Positions 39,330 through 50,811 of a stretch of DNA of 64,000 nt are shown one piece after another. Each line of letters begins with the position of its first letter. Positions within the stretch are counted from its first letter, which is position 1. The DNA is taken from the NCBI RefSeq assembly GCF_003312875.1, contig NZ_CP015163.1, positions 1,922,001 to 1,986,000 of the forward strand, in the 5' to 3' direction. The notes beneath the pieces were generated by a model. It was given only the letters and a program-made list of their open reading frames with translations, made no database searches and was not told the origin of the DNA. The position numbers and the translations under genes are program-made. This DNA is from Amycolatopsis albispora. Lineage in GTDB: Bacteria > Actinomycetota > Actinomycetes > Mycobacteriales > Pseudonocardiaceae.

Positions 39330-39344
39330 ATCACCAGGTCCCGG

Positions 39345-40754
39345 TCAGGGCTTCGGTGAGTCGATGCCCGCGTGCGGGGTCTTCCAGTTGTTCCGCGTGA
39401 AGTCGGGGAACGGGATCGACGCGCCCTGGTGCTTCACCGACAGCACGCCCAGCGGCAGCGGCGCGCTCCACGCCGCCGAGTCGTAGACGTCGATGTCCGG
39501 CGGCAGGCCCAGGGTCAGGCACTGCACCAGCCGCCACAGCATGATGTAGTCCATCCCGCCGTGCCCGCCGTTGCCGCCGCCGACCTCGGTCCACAGCCAG
39601 TGGTCGAACGACTTGTAGGCGTCCCACGAACCCCATTTGTGCCCGCTGTGGTCCGGCTCGACGTAGATCCGCGCCGGATAGTCTTCGAACGCGCCCTTGG
39701 TGCCCGCGATGTAGTTGAGCCTGCTGTACGGGTGCGGGCTCGACACGCCGTGCACCAGGTGGATCACCCGTCCCTGTGCCGTCTGGATCAGGCTCATCGT
39801 GACGTCGCCCTTGACGTAGGTCTCCTGCCAGGACGAGTCGCCGCGCGGCACGTGTGCCTCGCGGTATTCGGCCAGCCCGAGCGCGGGCGTGCTCATCGTG
39901 CTGATCCGCGCCAGCCGGTCACCGCGGTGGATGTCCATGTACGCCGCCACCGGGCCCAGCCCGTGCGTCGGGTACAGGTCGGTGTTCAGCTTGGTGTGCC
40001 AGGTGCGCCGCCACTCGCCGGCGTAGTAGGTGTCCGAGAACAGCAGCTCCCGCAGGTCGTGCAGGTAGGCGCCGGAACCGTGCAGGATCTGCCCGAACTT
40101 CCCGGCGTGCACCATGCGCAGGGCGCGCATCTCGTTCTGCCCGTACGAGCAGTTCTCCAGCTGGATGCAGTGCCGCCCGGTCTGCTCGGAGGTGTCCACC
40201 AGCTCCCAGAGATCCTTCACGGTGATCCCGATCGGGCACTCCACGCCGACGTGCTTGCCCGCGCGCATCGCCGCCAGCGCCATCGGCGTGTGCCATTCCC
40301 ACGGCGTGGCCACGTAGACGAAGTCCACGTCGTCCCTGGCCACCAGCTGCTCGAAGGCGTGCTCACCGTTGGTGTAGACGGCGGGCTCCGGCTGCCCGGC
40401 ATCGGTGACCACCTTGGCGGCCTTCTGCGCGAACTCGGGCCGGTTGTCACACAGCGCCGTCACCTTCGCGCCCGGCACACCGAGCAGGTCAGTCAGCATG
40501 CCGGCGCCGCGGTTGCCGAGGCCGATGATGCCGAACCGGGGGTTCGGCGTCGGCTTGAACGGCACCCCGATCATCGACTTGCCCCGCCGCTTCGGCCACG
40601 ATCGCGCGTCCTCACCCACCGCCGGAATGGTATCGGCGGCCGCGGCGGACGGCCCGCCGAGCGTGACCAGCCCCGCGCCCATGCCCGCGATGGCCGTGTT
40701 CCGCAGCAGCGAGCGCCGCGACACGCCGGACTGCTCCGAGCTTTGCTCAGCCAT
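39345..40754 (-). CDS. GH109 family alpha-N-acetylgalactosaminidase (NAD-dependent, Tat-exported)
   Basis: 469 residues. A Tat signal (SRRSLLRNTAIAG, Arg13-Arg14, cleavage near AAAA) is followed by a Rossmann fold with IIGLGNRGAGML. The C-terminal Gfo/Idh/MocA-type domain carries LYPTHGLGPVAAYM, the GH109 signature. GH109 enzymes keep NAD bound and cleave terminal alpha-GalNAc by oxidation, elimination and re-addition, as in the bacterial blood-group A enzyme. Tat export suits a protein that folds with its cofactor inside the cell. GGAGGAG lies just before the ATG, and the gene follows GH101 by 16 bp, giving a two-enzyme unit. Confidence 0.9.
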   Translation of the reverse strand: MAEQSSEQSGVSRRSLLRNTAIAGMGAGLVTLGGPSAAAADTIPAVGEDARSWPKRRGKSMIGVPFKPTPNPRFGIIGLGNRGAGMLTDLLGVPGAKVTALCDNRPEFAQKAAKVVTDAGQPEPAVYTNGEHAFEQLVARDDVDFVYVATPWEWHTPMALAAMRAGKHVGVECPIGITVKDLWELVDTSEQTGRHCIQLENCSYGQNEMRALRMVHAGKFGQILHGSGAYLHDLRELLFSDTYYAGEWRRTWHTKLNTDLYPTHGLGPVAAYMDIHRGDRLARISTMSTPALGLAEYREAHVPRGDSSWQETYVKGDVTMSLIQTAQGRVIHLVHGVSSPHPYSRLNYIAGTKGAFEDYPARIYVEPDHSGHKWGSWDAYKSFDHWLWTEVGGGNGGHGGMDYIMLWRLVQCLTLGLPPDIDVYDSAAWSAPLPLGVLSVKHQGASIPFPDFTRNNWKTPHAGIDSPKP

Positions 40755-40770
40755 TTCTCCTCCAGATCCC

Positions 40771-43695
40771 TCAGCCGGCGAGGCCGAGATCGAAAACGGT
40801 GAAGTCGTCCATGACCAGGTCCGCCTGTAGCGGGGTGGGCACGTCGTGCTTGCGCAGCCCGACCCACGCGTCCGGACCGTCCACAGTGAACTCCTGGGCG
40901 AAACGCGCGGTCTGGTGCTGCGCGGGCAGCGGCGTCGCCTGCTCCGCGGTGCCCGAACCGGTGATCCAGGAGTACTGGCCCGCGTGCCCGTTCTGGTACG
41001 AGAACTCGACGCGGTACCGGTGCCCCGGCTCGAAGCGGACGGTCTGCGGCACGGTCCGGTAGACCAGCCCGGCGTTCTCCTCGTGGGCCTTGAGTGACCA
41101 GTTCCCGCTCAGCACGTCGTCGACGAGCTTCCCGTGCCAGCCGCGCTGCGTGTAGGGCGCGTGCAGCTCGGACAGGTGCGTGCGCGGATCGGTGCTGCCA
41201 CCGGCGTCACCCTTGACGAACGGGCCCCAGCCCTGGTCGACGTGCTCGAAGTCCTCGTTGACGATGCCGGGTCCGGCAACGCGTTCGGTCGGCACCACGC
41301 GCACGTCGTCCACCCGCACCCCGGCACCACCGGTGATGCGCAGGTTCGGCTGCTCCCCCGCCGCCACGTCGAACACCACGCGGAGACGCTGGAAGTAGGT
41401 GCCCTGCTTCTCGTCCGCCGCCACATAGTTCTTCGCCGTGGACCGGTCGATGAAGTTCTTGGTGTTCCCGACGGTCAGTTCCGTCCTCTGTGGAGATTCG
41501 ACCCACACGGAAGCGCTGTAGGTACCCGGTTCCAGGCCGGTCAGCCGTTGCTCCAAAGCTCCCAGGCCGTCGAACCGCGCGACCGTGTGCCCGAGCGCGG
41601 TCCGTTCGGCATGCACGTCACCCTGCGGCCGCCATCGGCGCAGATCGGCGGCATTGAACCCGGGATCGACCAGGCCGGTCCCCTCACCCCAGCGCGGATC
41701 GGCGGTGCGCCCGCCCGGCCCGTCCAGCACGTACGGCACCCCGGGCTCGGCGTCGAGCGTCACCTTCCCGTGCTGCGGGCGAACCACCCCGACGGCTTCC
41801 CGGCCGGTGTCGGTCAGCCGGTACATGGTCAGTTCGCGCTCGTCCGGCACCGTCCATTCGGTACGGCCGCCGGCCGGGTTGTAGTGGTAGTACTTGCCTT
41901 TCCACGGCAGCAGGTACTTGTCACCGTCGAGCACCTTGGCGTCCCCGGCGAAGATCTCCCGCTTGCCCGCCGCGTCGGTGCCGCGCACGCCGCCGGTGAA
42001 GGTGATCTCGTGCTCGTCCCACCGCGTGATCCGCTGCTGCTGCAGGAACTTCGCGGGCAGGTTGTGCACCCAGATGTTGCGGTGGAAGCTGGTCCAGTCG
42101 GTTTCCCCGGTCCAGCCCTCGAACTCCTCGATCCGGGTGTTGCCCAGGATCGGGTGCGGGTTCCAGGTGTCGCGCTGGTCGTTGCGGATGAACCGGATGA
42201 TGCGCGAGTTCAGCCCCTTGTTGGTCTGCCCGCCGTAGTCGAGGTCGTTGGCCCAGTGCGACCACAGCGACGAGCGTTCGAGCTTGTCCGACCATTCGGT
42301 GCCGACCGTCCACCCCTGGTCGCGCAGTTCGCGGAGCATGTGGTCGGCGACGTAGCCGTGGTTGCGGAACACGTCGATGTAGAGGAAGTCCAGGTTCGGA
42401 TGCGTTTCCTCGCGCAGCTGCCGGAACCGCTTGGCCAGCTCGCCGGACGCGTTGTCCCGGCGCTGGTCGATCTCCCGCGACTGGTCGAGCCAGTTCCAGC
42501 CCGCCCGGTCGAGGTCGACCAGCTGCTCACTGAACGCCTTGGCCTCCGGATAGGACTCGGTCGCGTTGACGTGCACGCCGAAGTCCGCGTTGAACTTCTC
42601 CCCTTCGGCCGCCAGCGTGTTGAGGTCCGCGAGCCCGCCGGCGCGCTCGTTGTAGTTGCCGCCGTAGTCCGGGTGCGCGGAGTCGTGCCCCTCGCTGCCG
42701 TAGCCCTTGAGCACGGCCAGCTGCCCGAGCCCGTCGGTGGCCAGCGAGATCCGCTTGACGTCGTCGAGCGTGCGCAGGAACGGGTGCGTGGCCTGGCTGG
42801 CGAAGTTGAACGGGATGTGCGTGATCACACGGTCCGGCGTTTTCGCGGCACCGGGCGCGGTGATCGCGATGTCGCGGAAGGCGATGGCACCGTCCTGCCA
42901 GTCGACCTTGCCGTCGCCGTTGACCTCGGGCGTGACCACCACCTTCGCCCAGGGCAGTTCCTCGGTGGCCGCCGAGCCCTCGGCGCGGTAGGTCCACTGC
43001 CCGCTCCACACACCGACCCGGGTGCCGTCACCGTCCTTGCGTGCCTGGTGCCACAGCCGGGCGTCGTCCCCGTTGGTCGCGCCGGATGGCTTGTCATACA
43101 CGGAGTTCGTCTCGACCGCGGCAGCCAGCGATCCGGTGTGGACGATCCCGTAGGAGGCACCGACGGGATTCGGCTCGGCGGCGGTCTCCGGGGTCACTGG
43201 AGCGAACACGTCCGCGGTGCGGGTGGCGTTCGGGTCCAGCGTGGTGAACGCGGTACCCGCGCCCGGCTGTCCACTTGAGACGGACACCAGGTCGTGGCCG
43301 GGCAGGTCGAGGGTGCCGACGCGGAACTGGTCGGTGTCGGTGATCCGGTCGATCCGGAAGGTGGTGGCGCGGCCGTCGACGCGCAGGGACGCGTCGATCA
43401 CCACCCCCGGCTGGTCATCGACGGTCAGCCGGTAGCGGGCCACGTTGCCGGAGACCGAGCCCTGCCCGGTGACCCGGTGGGCCGCGCCGTTGATGGTGAT
43501 CTGGTCCAGGCCACCGGTGCGGCCGTCCAGCGTCGCGCCGGTGGCGCGGTCGGTGTACCGGTGCACCAGCGGGAAGTCGGCGCCCACCTCCACGGAGAGT
43601 TCCGGCGAGGTGAGGACAAGCGCCGGCGGTTCGGCGGCGACGGCCGGGGTGACTCCGGTGAGCAGGACCGCAACGAGGATCGAACGGGGAAGCAT
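40771..43695 (-). CDS. Secreted GH101 endo-alpha-N-acetylgalactosaminidase
   Basis: 974 residues from the ATG at 43695 (AGAAGGG 6 nt upstream). A Sec signal peptide ends near AVAA. After a beta-sandwich domain, the TIM barrel contains FLYIDVFRNHGY, with Asp441 as the likely nucleophile, and GTEWSDKLE, with Glu467 as the likely acid/base, as in the streptococcal enzyme. C-terminal jelly-roll domains follow. GH101 removes intact Gal-beta-1,3-GalNAc from Ser/Thr of glycoproteins. It is smaller than streptococcal relatives and has no LPXTG anchor, so it should be freely secreted. Residue assignments are by motif spacing. Confidence 0.9.
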   Translation of the reverse strand: MLPRSILVAVLLTGVTPAVAAEPPALVLTSPELSVEVGADFPLVHRYTDRATGATLDGRTGGLDQITINGAAHRVTGQGSVSGNVARYRLTVDDQPGVVIDASLRVDGRATTFRIDRITDTDQFRVGTLDLPGHDLVSVSSGQPGAGTAFTTLDPNATRTADVFAPVTPETAAEPNPVGASYGIVHTGSLAAAVETNSVYDKPSGATNGDDARLWHQARKDGDGTRVGVWSGQWTYRAEGSAATEELPWAKVVVTPEVNGDGKVDWQDGAIAFRDIAITAPGAAKTPDRVITHIPFNFASQATHPFLRTLDDVKRISLATDGLGQLAVLKGYGSEGHDSAHPDYGGNYNERAGGLADLNTLAAEGEKFNADFGVHVNATESYPEAKAFSEQLVDLDRAGWNWLDQSREIDQRRDNASGELAKRFRQLREETHPNLDFLYIDVFRNHGYVADHMLRELRDQGWTVGTEWSDKLERSSLWSHWANDLDYGGQTNKGLNSRIIRFIRNDQRDTWNPHPILGNTRIEEFEGWTGETDWTSFHRNIWVHNLPAKFLQQQRITRWDEHEITFTGGVRGTDAAGKREIFAGDAKVLDGDKYLLPWKGKYYHYNPAGGRTEWTVPDERELTMYRLTDTGREAVGVVRPQHGKVTLDAEPGVPYVLDGPGGRTADPRWGEGTGLVDPGFNAADLRRWRPQGDVHAERTALGHTVARFDGLGALEQRLTGLEPGTYSASVWVESPQRTELTVGNTKNFIDRSTAKNYVAADEKQGTYFQRLRVVFDVAAGEQPNLRITGGAGVRVDDVRVVPTERVAGPGIVNEDFEHVDQGWGPFVKGDAGGSTDPRTHLSELHAPYTQRGWHGKLVDDVLSGNWSLKAHEENAGLVYRTVPQTVRFEPGHRYRVEFSYQNGHAGQYSWITGSGTAEQATPLPAQHQTARFAQEFTVDGPDAWVGLRKHDVPTPLQADLVMDDFTVFDLGLAG

Positions 43696-43768
43696 GGTGA
43701 ACCCTTCTGCCACCGAGCGTTCTTTCCTGATTTTTCTAGGCTTGTTTCGCTCATAAGTCAACATCTGC

Positions 43769-43794
43769 GAGCAGATTCGAGCAGTACGGAGCAG
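43769..43794. promoter_or_regulatory. Three GAGCAG direct repeats at exact 10-bp intervals upstream of GH101
   Basis: GAGCAG occurs at 43769, 43779 and 43789, one helical turn apart, in the 103-bp gap between the DeoR-type gene and the GH101 start. Phased short direct repeats are typical operator architecture for DeoR-family repressors. Binding is inferred. Confidence 0.45.
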
Positions 43795-43798
43795 GCTG

Positions 43799-44584
43799 TC
43801 AGACCGTCCGCAGGCGCACGCCCGCCGCCGCGAACCGCGCTTCGACCTCGGCCACCACGGGGGCATCGGTGACCACAAGATCCACCGCGGAGATCGGGCA
43901 GATCCGGGCGAACGCGCGCTTGCCCAGCTTCGAGCTGTCGGCCGCGACCACCACCCGCGCGGCACGCTCGACCATCAGCCGGTTGATGTCGGCTTCGCCT
44001 TCGTGGTGCGCGTACGCCCCGGTTTCGGGATCGATCCCGTCCACGCCGAGAATCAGCAGGTCCAGCGAGATGTCGGCGAGCACGCCGGTGGCCAGCGGGC
44101 CGGTCAGCTCGAACGAGCGCGGCCGGGCCACCCCGCCGGTGACCACCAGCTTGAGGTGCTGGCGCACGGCGAGTTCACCGGCGATGTTGAGCGCGTTGGT
44201 CACCACGGTCAGCGCGGGCCTGCCCGGCCGGTGGTCCAGCTCCGCCCTGGCCGCGATGGCCCTGGCGATCTCGGTGGTGGTGGTCCCGCCGTTGAGCCCG
44301 ACCACCGCGCCCGGTTCGACGAGCAGCGCCACGTTCCGGCTGATCCGGGACTTCTCCGGCGCCTTGAGCGCGCTCTTGTACCGCAGCGGCAGGTCGTACG
44401 AGACGTGCGTGGCGATCGCGCCGCCACGCGTGCGGATCAGCAGCTGCTGCTCGGCCAGGTGGTCCAGGTCGCGCCGGATGGTCGCGGCCGACACGGCCAG
44501 TTCCTCCGCCAGCGCCTCGACCAGGACCTTGCCGCGCTCACCGACCACCGACAGCAGCCCGCTGAGCCGCTCGTGCCGGTTCAC
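43799..44584 (-). CDS. DeoR/GlpR family transcriptional regulator (AgaR-like), copy 1
   Basis: 261 residues. The N-terminal helix-turn-helix (AEELAVSAATIRRDLDHLAEQ) is followed by the DeoR sugar-phosphate sensor domain with GLNGGTTTTEIARAI and LLILGVDGIDPETGAYAHHEGEADINR in pieces. It is the last gene of the transporter operon, overlapping the DUF5107 gene by 4 bp and lying directly upstream of GH101. It closely resembles the second DeoR protein at 50924. Expected inducers are phosphorylated sugars from the pathway, such as tagatose-6-phosphate type compounds (inference). Confidence 0.9.
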   Translation of the reverse strand: MNRHERLSGLLSVVGERGKVLVEALAEELAVSAATIRRDLDHLAEQQLLIRTRGGAIATHVSYDLPLRYKSALKAPEKSRISRNVALLVEPGAVVGLNGGTTTTEIARAIAARAELDHRPGRPALTVVTNALNIAGELAVRQHLKLVVTGGVARPRSFELTGPLATGVLADISLDLLILGVDGIDPETGAYAHHEGEADINRLMVERAARVVVAADSSKLGKRAFARICPISAVDLVVTDAPVVAEVEARFAAAGVRLRTV

Positions 44585-46364
44585 CGCGCCGTCATCCGGA
44601 AGTCGTACCGCCGGGGCAGCGGCCGGTCACCGCCCAGCGCCCGCTGGATCTCGGCCCAGGTGTCCGAAAGGGACGTGTCGCCTTCACGGATGTCCGGCAC
44701 GTCGAAGCCCGCGAGGAACACCTCTTCCGCACCGGCCGCGTCCCCGGCGGCCAGCAGCGCGCGTGCGGTGAGCAGCCGGATCCGTCCGTTGCGCATCGGT
44801 GCCGTCGCGAGCATGGTCAGCGCCTCGCCCGCCTGCCCGGCCGCGAGCGCCGCGTCGATCGCTTCGACCGCCAGCTCGGCCGGGGCCAGGTCGAACGCCC
44901 GTCTCAGCAGGGAGGCGTCATCGGTGGCGATCCCGAGATTCCGCACTGCCCAGGCGTTTTCCGTGTCCTCAAGGGACGCTCGCCACGCCTGTTCGGCGGC
45001 GACCTTGTCCCCGGCGTACCAGTGTGCGACACCCCGGTGGTACCAGACCAGCCAGTTCGGCTCGGCCGCTGCCAGCTCGCCTCGCCAGGTCACCAGCGTG
45101 CCGTCCGGCGGAGTCCGCGGATCCGGTGCGGCCATCTTGCCGTCGAGCAGGTCCAGCCACGGCCGTTGCCGTTCACCCAGCGTGGTCTCGGGAAACGGGG
45201 TGCCCGGGAGCGCGACCGGTCTCCGGCGCAGTTCCAGCGCACCCCAGCCGGAGCCCGCGTACAGCCACTCCCCCGGTTCCCGGTCCGCGACGGCCAGCCA
45301 TTCGTCATACCGGGCGTCCACATCGGACTCGGCGTCGGCGGGCCCGTACGTCTCCAGCCAGTCCCGCGACTCCCCGCCGGGCAGCCGCAGGTGCTCCAGC
45401 TGCGTGCGCGCCAGCCCGGCCTGGATCTCCAGGTAGCCCGTCTCCGACCCCGGCGAAAGCCACTCCTGCCACCGGCTGCCGCCCGCGGACGTGCCCCAGA
45501 CGAACAGCTTCCGGCCACGCAGCAACCGCGTCGACGTCTGCCGCAGGCCGTAACCGGTCTCGTCAACCGCCGCGATCCACGGCCGTTGCCCGGGTTCGAG
45601 GTCGAAGAAGAAGTCCGCGGCGTGTTCATACGCACTCGGATCGATCTCCGGCGGCATCGGAATCCGATCAAGGCGGCCACCGTAGCCGTAGTGCCACGCG
45701 AATTCGGCGGGCGCCAGCACCCGGGTGCCGGGCGTCTGCGGCACGGCGATGTTCGACCACCAGTACAGCGGCACCTCGTGTGCGTGCGGATTCCGCACCC
45801 GGATGCCGACCAGCAACACCGGCGAGTCCTCCGGCAGCCGGAAATCCAGCTGGTACGGCAGGTTCCGGGTCCGCTCCCACTCCCACAGCCGCAGCCCGTC
45901 GGTACCGATCAGCGCCGCCTGCATCGGCTCGCAGGTCATCGTGGTGTGCCCGGTGCTGCCGAGATTCCATTCGACCCCGCCGGCGAACCAGGCGTCCCGC
46001 AGGGCGAGGTTCGCCGGTTGCAGCACCGGGTTGCGGAACAGCAGTTCACGCTCGCGCACCTTGTCGTACAGCGAATACAGGCGCCCGCCGAGTGACGGCA
46101 GCACGGTCGCGCGCAGCCTGCCGTTCTCCAGCACCAGCGCGGGTAGCGTCCGCTCGGTGCGCTCGCGCCCGTACCCGTTCTGCAGCAGGCACGGCAGCAC
46201 GCTGTCCAGCTTCCCGTACCGCACGCCGTCGGCGAGGTCCGGCGGCAGTTCGTCCACATTGGTCACCTGCTGCGCGGCGGTGAGCGGGGTGAGCGGCGGC
46301 AGCGGGTTCTCGGGTCCGATCGGCGCGGCGGGCAGGGTCAGCCCGGTGCGGAAGACACGCGTCA

Positions 46365-46365
<1 letters not shown>
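44581..46365 (-). CDS. DUF5107 domain and TPR protein, probable carbohydrate-active enzyme
   Basis: 594 residues, no signal peptide. The N-terminal two-thirds look like a galactose-mutarotase-type beta-sandwich: ENGRLRATVLPSLGGRLYSLYDK, then WYWSN-like LYWWSNIAVP. It matches the pattern of DUF5107 proteins. The C-terminal third is helical with TPR-like repeats (WYHRGVAHWYAGDKVAAEQAW). It shares one base with the ABC ATPase gene and 4 bp with the DeoR gene, so it belongs to the sugar-uptake operon. Its cytoplasmic location suggests it processes the imported glycan, perhaps as an unrecognised glycosidase or phosphorylase (speculative). Confidence 0.7.
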
Positions 46366-47444
<1,079 letters not shown>

Positions 47445-47455
47445 GACTTTCTCCC

Positions 47456-48382
47456 TTACTTTCCGGCGCCGAGGGTCAGGCCGGTGATGATCCGCCGCGC
47501 CAGCACCACGTAGAGCACCAGCATCGGCAGCACGACGATGGCCACGCCCGCGATCAGCCCGCCGTATTCGGACTGGTAGCTGGCCGCGCCGTAGAAGGTG
47601 AACAGCGCCCGTGACAGGGTGAAGTCCGCGTTCTCCTGCAGGAACACGATGGCCAGCAGGGTCTCGTTCCACAGCCCGATCAGGTTCAGGATCAACGCGG
47701 TGATCAGCCCGCCGCGTGCCAGCGGCAGCATGATCGAGACGAAGGTCCGCAGCGGTGACGCGCCGTCGATCGCCGCGGCCTCCTCCATCTCGTCCGGCAG
47801 CGAGCGGAAGAACCCGGTCAGCAGGAACACGGTGAACGGCAGCGACAGCGCCACGTAGATGAGGAACAGGCCGAACAGGTTGTTCGCCAGCCCGATCTTC
47901 GCCATGTTCACGAACAGCGGGATGATCACCGTCTGGAACGGCACGCCCATGCCGATCGCCACGAACCCGGTCATCCCGCTGGCCCCGCGCACACCGAGCC
48001 TGGTCAGCGCGTACGCCGCCGGCGCGGAGACGACCACGGTGACGATGGCGGCCGCGCCGACGAGCAGCACGGTGTTGACGAACGCCGAGCCCAGCCCGGC
48101 CTGGTTCCAGGCGTAGACGTAGTTGCGGAACGGATCCCCGGCGACGAACCACTGGCGCGGCAGCTGGAACGGCTGGGTGAAGATCTCCACCGGCGTCTTG
48201 AACGACGACGAGAGCAGCCAGTACAGCACAAAGAGGTTGAACGCGGTGAACGCCCACACCACCACCGTGCCGAGCACCTTGAGCGGGCTCAGCCGCCGCG
48301 ACCCCGGCGCCGGCTTGGGCTTGCGTGGTGGCCTGCGCACCGGCTTCGCCACCGGTTCACGCGGAGGTGCGGTCAATACCAC
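47456..48382 (-). CDS. Sugar ABC transporter permease, MalG-like
   Basis: 308 residues taking the GTG at 48382, which has GAGGAG 8 nt upstream; a GTG three codons earlier overlaps that site. A Pro/Lys/Arg-rich N-terminus precedes six membrane segments. The EAA loop EEAAAIDGASPLRTFVSIMLP is typical of CUT1 permeases. Partner of the MalF-like protein. Confidence 0.92.
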   Translation of the reverse strand: MVLTAPPREPVAKPVRRPPRKPKPAPGSRRLSPLKVLGTVVVWAFTAFNLFVLYWLLSSSFKTPVEIFTQPFQLPRQWFVAGDPFRNYVYAWNQAGLGSAFVNTVLLVGAAAIVTVVVSAPAAYALTRLGVRGASGMTGFVAIGMGVPFQTVIIPLFVNMAKIGLANNLFGLFLIYVALSLPFTVFLLTGFFRSLPDEMEEAAAIDGASPLRTFVSIMLPLARGGLITALILNLIGLWNETLLAIVFLQENADFTLSRALFTFYGAASYQSEYGGLIAGVAIVVLPMLVLYVVLARRIITGLTLGAGK

Positions 48383-48394
48383 TGCAGACACTCC

Positions 48395-49345
48395 TCAGAA
48401 CTGGATGGCGTCGCGGCGCATCAGGCGGCGCAGGAGCAGGACGAGCACGGTCACCAGCGCGATCATCGCCACCGCGCAGGCGCAGGCGGCCCCGAAGTCC
48501 GGGGTGCCGTTCGAGCCGAACGACCGGTCGAACACGTAGATGCCCAGCGTCCAGGCGTTGTTCGGCGGCGAGTAGGTGCCCGGCCCGGCCAGCACGAAGA
48601 CCAGCTCGAAGATCTTCAGCGCGTTGATCGTCCACAGCACCCCGGCCACGCCGACCACGTCCCAGGTCAGCGGCAGCGTCACGTTGCGGAACTTCTGCCA
48701 CGGCGAGGCACCCGCCAGCTCGGCGTCCTCGTACAGGTACGGCGGGATGCGGTCCACCGCGGCCATCAGGATGGTGATGTAGAACCCCGAACTGGCCCAC
48801 ATGATCGCCGCGGTGACCGCCCAGGTCACGTTCGCCGGGTCGAGGAACTTCGCCGCGGTCAGCCCGACGCTCTCCAGCAGGAAGTTCGCCAGCCCCTGCT
48901 TGCCCGGCTGGTACTTGAACACGAACCCGAGGAACATGCCCAGCGCCACCGGCGCCACGATGTTCGGGAAGAACAGGATCGCGCGCACCAGCTTCCCGCC
49001 CCGCATCTCCCGCAGCACCATGGTGAACAGGAAGGCCAGCACGAAGGTGCCGATGCCACCGACGAACACGTAGATCAGCGTGTTGCGGAAGGAGTACTGG
49101 AACGAATCGCTGGCCCACATCCGCGCGTACTGCGTGAACCCGGAGAACTCCGGGCTGTCGCCGGCCCCGGCCCAGCTGGTGAAGCTGAGCACCACGGTGG
49201 CGATGGTCGGCAGCACCAGGAAGATCAGGTACAGCGCGAACGCCGGGGCGACGAACGGCCAGAACAACCGGCGCTTGCGCACCTCGTGCTGCCCGTGCGT
49301 GCCGCGGCGCGGCCGCGGCACGACTGCTTCGGCGGTTGTCGTCAT
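48395..49345 (-). CDS. Sugar ABC transporter permease, MalF-like
   Basis: 316 residues from the ATG at 49345, overlapping the binding-protein stop by 4 bp. Six membrane segments, with EDAELAGASPWQKFRNVTLP as the EAA loop, place it in the CUT1 carbohydrate family. A longer open frame upstream is coincidental. Confidence 0.92.
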   Translation of the reverse strand: MTTTAEAVVPRPRRGTHGQHEVRKRRLFWPFVAPAFALYLIFLVLPTIATVVLSFTSWAGAGDSPEFSGFTQYARMWASDSFQYSFRNTLIYVFVGGIGTFVLAFLFTMVLREMRGGKLVRAILFFPNIVAPVALGMFLGFVFKYQPGKQGLANFLLESVGLTAAKFLDPANVTWAVTAAIMWASSGFYITILMAAVDRIPPYLYEDAELAGASPWQKFRNVTLPLTWDVVGVAGVLWTINALKIFELVFVLAGPGTYSPPNNAWTLGIYVFDRSFGSNGTPDFGAACACAVAMIALVTVLVLLLRRLMRRDAIQF

Positions 49346-50745
49346 GAGCCCTGCGCGGCCCAGAACTCGGCCGACTTCGCGGCCAGGCCGTCGACGAACT
49401 GCTGCGGGGTGATGCGCGCCTTGAGCAGGTCGAGGTTGAGCGGGTCGAACACCTCGGTGGCCCACTTGCCGCCAGCCAGCCCGTCGAGCCCGTCGTACTG
49501 CAGCACGTGCTCCTTCTCCGGGTCGTCGATGGCGGCCTTGATGTCCTTCAGGTCGTCCGGTACCGGCAGGTCCGCGCGCGGCACCAGATTGTTGGCCACC
49601 ACGGTCATGCCGAGCAGGATGTCCTTGTTCAGCGTGTAGGCGATGAACGCCTTGGCCGCCTCGGTGTGCTTGGCCGCCTTGGGAATGGAGAAGCCGATCG
49701 ACATCTGCTCGACCGTGTCGTGCGTGGCGCCGTCGGGCATCGGGAACTGGAACGAGCCGTAGTCGATCTTGGTCGCGCCGCCCTGCTTGGCCAGGTATTC
49801 GCGGGTCTCGCTGGGCACCCAGCTGCCGACGTAGAGGAAGCGTGCCTCCCCGTCGGCCCAGCGCTGCTGCACCTGCGGGAACTTGGCCGCGTCCCAGCCT
49901 TCGATGAAGTACGGCGGGATCTTCGCGGTTTCCTCGGCGGCCCGGCGGAAACCGGGATCGGTCAGCCAGGCCTGCCCGGTCGGGTCGCTGGCCGCGCGGT
50001 AGAGCCCGCCGGCGCCGACGAACCGCTCGGCGAGCTGGGTGTAGAAGTACATGTTGTAGAAGGAGATGTCACCGTCCTGCGCGACGGCGGCCTTGCCGTC
50101 GGCCTTCGCCTGGTCGAACAGGGCGGTCAGCTCGGCCATTGTGGACGGTGGCTTGACCTCCCCGGCGGTGGCCTTGTCGTACCACCAGGCGCTGGCCATC
50201 ATCTCGTACGGCACCATGAAGTTCGCGCCGGTCTTGTCCTTGTTCTGCGGGAAGTCGTACGAGCTGGGCGCGAGCACGTCCTTGACCGTCTTCTCGCCCT
50301 CGCCGACCTTCATCGCGAACACGTCGTCCACGCTCTGCGTGCCACCCGGCTGCATGATCGCCGCGCTGACCTTGCTGACGTCCTGGTCGAACAGGTCGGG
50401 CACGTTGCCGGTGTTCAGCGCGGGCACCAGGTTGGTGGTGTAGCCCTTGCGCCCCAGCCACTCCACGTTGACCTTGACCCCGGTCTTCTCGGTGAAGCAG
50501 CGCATCGCCTTCTGCAGGACCTTGCCCTGCGGCTCGTCGGCCGTCCACATCGACCAGTAGGTCAGTTCCTTGTCCGCCTGCGGCTTGACGCCCGGTTCGG
50601 GACACGGCGCGTTCAGGAACTCCTCGGCCCCGGGCAGCGCGTTGGCCGCGCCGGGCGCGCCCTCCTGGCCGGTCGGCGTGCCGCACGCGGCGAGCGTCAG
50701 CACCAGTCCCGCCGTGAGTCCGAGCTTGCCACGAGCTGATCTCAT
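49342..50745 (-). CDS. Sugar ABC transporter substrate-binding lipoprotein
   Basis: 467 residues from the ATG at 50745. The signal peptide ends in lipobox LAAC, followed by a disordered GTPTGQEG linker and the SBP_bac_1 fold (LTYWSMWTADEPQGKVLQKA). First gene of the uptake operon. Together with the secreted GH101 and GH109, the likely cargo is Gal-beta-1,3-GalNAc or GalNAc (inference); the binding pocket cannot be read from sequence. Confidence 0.92.
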   Translation of the reverse strand: MRSARGKLGLTAGLVLTLAACGTPTGQEGAPGAANALPGAEEFLNAPCPEPGVKPQADKELTYWSMWTADEPQGKVLQKAMRCFTEKTGVKVNVEWLGRKGYTTNLVPALNTGNVPDLFDQDVSKVSAAIMQPGGTQSVDDVFAMKVGEGEKTVKDVLAPSSYDFPQNKDKTGANFMVPYEMMASAWWYDKATAGEVKPPSTMAELTALFDQAKADGKAAVAQDGDISFYNMYFYTQLAERFVGAGGLYRAASDPTGQAWLTDPGFRRAAEETAKIPPYFIEGWDAAKFPQVQQRWADGEARFLYVGSWVPSETREYLAKQGGATKIDYGSFQFPMPDGATHDTVEQMSIGFSIPKAAKHTEAAKAFIAYTLNKDILLGMTVVANNLVPRADLPVPDDLKDIKAAIDDPEKEHVLQYDGLDGLAGGKWATEVFDPLNLDLLKARITPQQFVDGLAAKSAEFWAAQGS

Positions 50746-50811
50746 CGCCACCACCTGATCGATTCGACGAACTTCCAGCGGGACCGCTGCGCGTTAGTGC
50801 GCAGTTTTGTC